From positions 1 through 7,808 of the forward strand of contig CAMWRN010000102.1 in assembly GCA_947176675.1 (NCBI GenBank): a stretch of 7,808 nt of DNA, in the 5' to 3' direction. Below the pieces are notes generated by a model. It did no database searches, had not been told where the DNA came from, and saw nothing but the letters and a program-made list of their open reading frames with translations. Source of the DNA: an uncultured Clostridia bacterium. Its GTDB lineage: Bacteria > Bacillota > Clostridia > Oscillospirales > Ruminococcaceae. Made by a program: the position numbers and the translations under genes. Shown here piece after piece: positions 4,848-7,808 of this stretch. Every line of letters begins with the position of its first letter. The stretch's first letter is position 1.

Positions 4848-6302
4848 ATGCGTATCAGAAAAAATCTTTGTTCGGGTCTTGCGACAGTACTTTTGGCAAT
4901 TTCCGCATCGCTTTTTGCGTCCTGCCAAAAAATAGACGAAGCAGCTCCAGAACAGATTTACTATATAGAAGCTTCGGAACGCTTTTATATCCCTGACATA
5001 ACGGAGTCGGACGAAACAATCACGGAGATAATTCCAGAAACGGCTTCGGTCACAGAAACAACGGAAATTACCTCGGAAATAACGGAAACTCCGGAAATTT
5101 CCGCGACAGAAACGGAATCGGTGACTGAACCGGAATCGGTCTCGGAAACCCAAACGGAAACCGAAGCTCCTACGGAAACCACTACGGAGATCACCACAGA
5201 AACGGAGATCCAAACGGAAATAGTTACTGAAACGCTTCCTGTTACGGAAACACTGCCTGTTCAGGCGGCTCTTTACGAAATGAGCTACCCGGCAGAAAGC
5301 AGCTTCGTCAAGCCGTTGGGAAGAACGTTCATGAGGAACGGTGCGCGTATCCTTTCCCACACCTGTTCGGGAGTGGAATTTGCTTTCAGGGGAACGGCGG
5401 CTGACATTACCTTGACCAGCAACTGCAAAACCTCAAAAGCACGTGCAGCTTTCTACGTGAACGGCGAGCTGGTAAAGGATACCATGCTTAACAACACTGA
5501 GGAAACGTTCAAAATATTTGAAAGCGATACGCCGCAGAACTGCATAATTTCTGTTGTAAAGCTGTCGGAAGCAGCTTACTCCAACATCGGCGTGAAAAAC
5601 ATCAGCGTGACCTCGGAGTACGGCATAATACCCACTCCCGCAAGAAAACACAAAATAGAATTTATCGGAGACAGCATTACCTGCGGCTACGGAATTGACG
5701 CGGCAGATCAGTATGAAGCCTTTGCCACGACAAATGAAAACGGTGAAAAAACCTATGCCGCCCTTGTGGGAAAACACTTCAAGGCAGACTACAATGTTAT
5801 CTCATGGAGCGGTATCGGGGTCTACTCATCTTACACTGAGTCGTCCAAACCGAACCAGAGTTTCCTCATGCCGCCTATTTACGGTAAAACCGCGCCAAAC
5901 GAGCTTTCCAACGATATGTGGGATTTCACCCAGTGGCAGCCGGACCTTGTCGTCATCAACCTGGGTACAAACGACAACACCTGGACAAAGGGTATCCAAG
6001 ACCGCGCAGACCTGTTTGGAACGGCATACTACGAGTTCATCGAACAGGTGCGGGAAGCCAATCCAAACGCCTACATAATCTGTTCCCTCGGCGTAATGGG
6101 CAGCAGACTGCTTCCCGAAATAAAAGAGCAGGTCGCACTGTACTCGGCAAACACCGGAGACTACAGGATCACAACTTTCGAGTTTGATTACCGTGACGGA
6201 GTCAACGACGGCTTCGGCGCAGGTTTCCACCCCAGCGCGGTAACTCACCAAAAAATGGCGGATAAATTGATACCGTTTATCGAACAAATCATGGGGTGGT
6301 AA
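4848..6302 (+). CDS. CE2-type acetyl-esterase lipoprotein (acetylxylan esterase-like)
   Basis: Likely removes acetyl groups from plant polysaccharide such as xylan or glucomannan at the cell surface. The 484-aa product has a signal peptide with lipobox FASC (C26), a Thr/Glu-rich tether (about 53-135), a beta-sandwich (jelly-roll-like) domain (about 150-262), and an SGNH domain (268-484). Motifs are IEFIGDSITCGYG (S276), SWSGIGVYSSY (319-329), NLGTNDN (G373, N375, D376) and GFHPS (H461). Domain order and the GDSITCxYG and WSGIG motifs match carbohydrate esterase family 2. The usual Asp three residues before the His is Ala458, in keeping with the Ser-His dyad described for clostridial CE2. The start has GGAGG (4836-4840) 7 nt upstream. 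No dockerin or separate binding module is present, so it is anchored by lipid rather than a cellulosome. Confidence 0.9.
   Translation: MRIRKNLCSGLATVLLAISASLFASCQKIDEAAPEQIYYIEASERFYIPDITESDETITEIIPETASVTETTEITSEITETPEISATETESVTEPESVSETQTETEAPTETTTEITTETEIQTEIVTETLPVTETLPVQAALYEMSYPAESSFVKPLGRTFMRNGARILSHTCSGVEFAFRGTAADITLTSNCKTSKARAAFYVNGELVKDTMLNNTEETFKIFESDTPQNCIISVVKLSEAAYSNIGVKNISVTSEYGIIPTPARKHKIEFIGDSITCGYGIDAADQYEAFATTNENGEKTYAALVGKHFKADYNVISWSGIGVYSSYTESSKPNQSFLMPPIYGKTAPNELSNDMWDFTQWQPDLVVINLGTNDNTWTKGIQDRADLFGTAYYEFIEQVREANPNAYIICSLGVMGSRLLPEIKEQVALYSANTGDYRITTFEFDYRDGVNDGFGAGFHPSAVTHQKMADKLIPFIEQIMGW
5004..5265 (+). repeat. Degenerate Thr/Glu-coding linker repeat in the CE2 gene
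   Basis: About 260 bases are built from degenerate ACGGAA-like hexamers encoding T-E, T-E-T and T-E-I steps, with few other residues. There is no fixed unit length and no spacer structure, so this is a low-complexity protein tether rather than a DNA repeat array. The SGNH gene has a shorter version at about 4030-4090. Such tethers are typical of Ruminococcus surface enzymes and may be glycosylated. Confidence 0.85.
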
Positions 6303-6405
6303 TTTAGTCATACATCGACTTCAGACAGCAATGCCAAAATCAATTTTGTTAAAAATGCACAAAAAAAGCCTATTCAATTCTGCATGGTAAATTATTATAA
6401 ATTTA

Positions 6406-6434
6406 TAGACTTTTTGGCAAAAATATTGTATACT
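6406..6434 (+). promoter_or_regulatory. Promoter of fucO
   Basis: TAGACT (6406-6411, four of six -35 bases), a 17-nt spacer and TATACT (6429-6434, five of six -10 bases) predict a start near 6441. This gives a leader of about 95 nt. I see no clear catabolite-repression (cre) palindrome around it. Between the CE2 stop and this promoter there is only AT-rich sequence with no convincing terminator for the esterase operon. Confidence 0.6.
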
Positions 6435-6443
6435 ATAAACATA

Positions 6444-6480
6444 AAGGCGCGGCTTCGGAAATATTCGTATTCCGCGCTTT
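6444..6480 (+). other. Stem-loop at the 5' end of the fucO leader
   Basis: AAGGCGCGG (6444-6452) pairs with CCGCGCTTT (6472-6480, one G-U pair); the interior can fold further through AATA/TATT around TTCG. It starts a few bases after the predicted transcription start and is followed by only a short run, TTTCTT. Candidate roles are a 5' stabilising cap, an attenuator, or a terminator for upstream readthrough. Confidence 0.6.
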
Positions 6481-6534
6481 CTTATGACATTACGCTTCGG
6501 ACAAATAATACAATTTAAAAAGGAGCAGATGAAA

Positions 6535-7680
6535 ATGAACAGGTTTATTCTCAACGAAACTTCTTACCACGGAGCAGGGGCTGTCGCCGCTATCAAGGAC
6601 GAAGCCGTCGGCAGAGGCTTCAAAAAAGCTTTGGTTTGTTCCGATCCCGACCTTATCAAATTCGGAGTTACCAAGAAGATCACCGATATTCTTGACGGCG
6701 CGAGCCTTGCTTATGACATTTTCTCCGAGATCAAGCCGAATCCCACTATTGAAAACGTTCAGTCGGGCGTTGCCGCTTTTAAGGCTGCGGGCGCAGATTA
6801 TATCATTGCTATCGGCGGAGGTTCCTCCATGGATACTGCAAAGGCTGTTGGAATCATCATCAACAATCCCGATTTTGCCGATGTAAGAAGCCTTGAGGGC
6901 GTTGCAGATACAAAAAATAAATGCGTACCCATTTTTGCAGTACCCACGACAGCCGGAACAGCGGCAGAGGTAACGATAAACTACGTTATCACCGACGCCG
7001 AAAAGAACAGGAAAATGGTTTGCGTTGATCCTCATGACATTCCCGTGGTCGCTTTCGTTGACCCTGACATGATGGAAACAATGCCAAAGAGCCTCACAGC
7101 CGCAACAGGCATGGACGCTCTTACACACGCTATCGAGGGCTACATCACAAAGGGTGCGTGGGAGCTTTCCGATATGTTCCACCTCAAGGCTATCGAGATT
7201 ATCGCAAGAAGTCTCCGCGGCGCAGTTGCAAACACCAAGGAGGGCAGACAGGATATGGCTCTCGGTCAGTATGTTGCCGGCATGGGCTTCTCCAACGTTG
7301 GACTTGGCATAGTTCACTCCATGGCTCACCCTCTGGGCGCGCTTTATGATACTCCCCACGGTGTTGCAAACGCTATCATTCTGCCTACGGTAATGGAGTA
7401 TAACGCTTCCGCAACAGGCGAAAAGTACCGCGAGATCGCCCGCGCAATGGGCGTAAAGGGCGTTGACGGTATGTCTCAGGAGGAATACAGAAAAGCCGCT
7501 ATCGACGCTGTTAAGCAGCTTTCACAGGACGTTGGAATTCCCGCTGATCTGAAGGACATCGTAAAGACCGAGGATATCCCGTTCCTTGCACAGTCCGCAT
7601 ACGACGACGCCTGCCGCCCCGGAAACCCGAGAGATACCTCCGTTGAGGAGATCACCGAGCTTTATAAGTCGCTTATGTAA
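6535..7680 (+). CDS. fucO: Lactaldehyde reductase / 1,2-propanediol oxidoreductase (iron-dependent ADH)
   Basis: Reduces L-lactaldehyde, from fucose or rhamnose catabolism, to 1,2-propanediol with NADH in the cytoplasm, regenerating NAD+ during fermentation. The 381-aa product is collinear with E. coli FucO over its whole length. It shows the Rossmann-side GGGSSMD (94-100), D37 at the position of FucO D39 that selects NAD over NADP, and the four iron ligands D194, H198, H261 and H275, each offset by two from E. coli D196, H200, H263 and H277. Long identical blocks include TTAGTAAEVTINYVITD (138-154) and QYVAGMGFSNVGLG (245-258). The ATG at 6535 is preferred because AGGAG (6521-6525) lies 9 nt upstream; the ATGs at 6529 and 6484 are too close to it or lack a site. 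No other fuc or rha gene is in the window. Confidence 0.95.
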   Translation: MNRFILNETSYHGAGAVAAIKDEAVGRGFKKALVCSDPDLIKFGVTKKITDILDGASLAYDIFSEIKPNPTIENVQSGVAAFKAAGADYIIAIGGGSSMDTAKAVGIIINNPDFADVRSLEGVADTKNKCVPIFAVPTTAGTAAEVTINYVITDAEKNRKMVCVDPHDIPVVAFVDPDMMETMPKSLTAATGMDALTHAIEGYITKGAWELSDMFHLKAIEIIARSLRGAVANTKEGRQDMALGQYVAGMGFSNVGLGIVHSMAHPLGALYDTPHGVANAIILPTVMEYNASATGEKYREIARAMGVKGVDGMSQEEYRKAAIDAVKQLSQDVGIPADLKDIVKTEDIPFLAQSAYDDACRPGNPRDTSVEEITELYKSLM

Positions 7681-7686
7681 AATATT

Positions 7687-7715
7687 TTGCCGCTCGTCTC
7701 ATTGTCGGGCGGCAA
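7687..7715 (+). terminator. Probable terminator after fucO
   Basis: TTGCCGCTCG pairs with CGGGCGGCAA in a 10-bp stem (one T-G pair) with a 9-nt loop, beginning 6 nt after the fucO stop. The following T tract is weak (TTCTTA), so termination may be incomplete. The remaining 93 bases to the window end are AT-rich, and I see no gene in them. Confidence 0.65.
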
Positions 7716-7808
7716 TTCTTACATGGCATTTACTGCAATAATTTGTGCAAAAATATACAAAAATCTCACTTTTAATAGTCAATTTTATAAAATTTAATCA
7801 ATTTTAAC

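Noticed and set aside
5004..5265. Possible CRISPR or DNA repeat array
   Set aside because: There is no constant repeat or spacer; the periodicity is codon-level low complexity encoding a Thr/Glu tether.
6338..6360. Short palindromes such as CAAAAT-CA-ATTTTG after the CE2 gene
   Set aside because: AT-rich, six pairs or fewer with a two-base loop; expected by chance and not a convincing terminator.
6490..7359. 289-codon minus-strand ORF opposite fucO
   Set aside because: Shadow of the very well conserved fucO reading frame; no ribosome site or recognisable product.

Overview
The window reads as a Firmicute chromosome segment, most likely from a Ruminococcus-type (Oscillospiraceae) gut or rumen anaerobe. 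This rests on moderate GC, strong AGGAGG-type ribosome sites, lipoproteins with Thr/Ser/Glu-rich linkers, a CE2-type polysaccharide acetyl-esterase and an E. coli-like FucO. The genus is inferred from style and gene content, not from a database match. Roughly the first 320-395 bases do not fit: CpG almost vanishes, there is no convincing bacterial gene, and the texture is vertebrate-like. The contig is probably chimeric at this end, or carries host DNA.

Layout. (1) Positions 432-1851 (+) hold a housekeeping group: mazG (NTP pyrophosphohydrolase), an HU nucleoid protein gene and rqcP (S4-domain ribosome rescue factor). A hairpin terminator lies between HU and rqcP, and a bidirectional terminator follows the group. 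(2) Positions 1998-2086 (-) hold a complete tRNA-Ser(CGA) with encoded CCA and its own promoter. (3) Positions 2158-3459 (-) hold a lipoprotein with a class A beta-lactamase-like (PBP-type) serine hydrolase domain. (4) A 420-bp divergent intergenic region (3460-3878) contains one good sigma-A-type promoter in each direction, a 25-bp inverted repeat at the minus-strand start site, and a 34-codon candidate leader ORF whose stop abuts the next start codon. (5) Positions 3879-6302 (+) hold two SGNH-family lipoproteins in tandem, a small SGNH hydrolase and a CE2-type acetyl-esterase, both with long Thr/Glu-rich tethers. (6) Positions 6535-7680 (+) hold fucO (lactaldehyde/1,2-propanediol oxidoreductase) with its own promoter, a 5'-leader hairpin and a downstream hairpin.

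How the parts may work together. The divergent block encodes three predicted surface-anchored serine hydrolases, at least one of them a likely deacetylase of plant polysaccharide. FucO then reduces lactaldehyde from deoxysugar (fucose or rhamnose) breakdown to 1,2-propanediol while recycling NADH. Surface esterases plus deoxysugar fermentation suit a fibre-degrading lifestyle, but the functional link is inference from adjacency. I found no CRISPR array, insertion sequence, phage gene or clear defence system. The most unusual items are the foreign 5' end, the candidate leader peptide, and the pair of start-site stem-loops.
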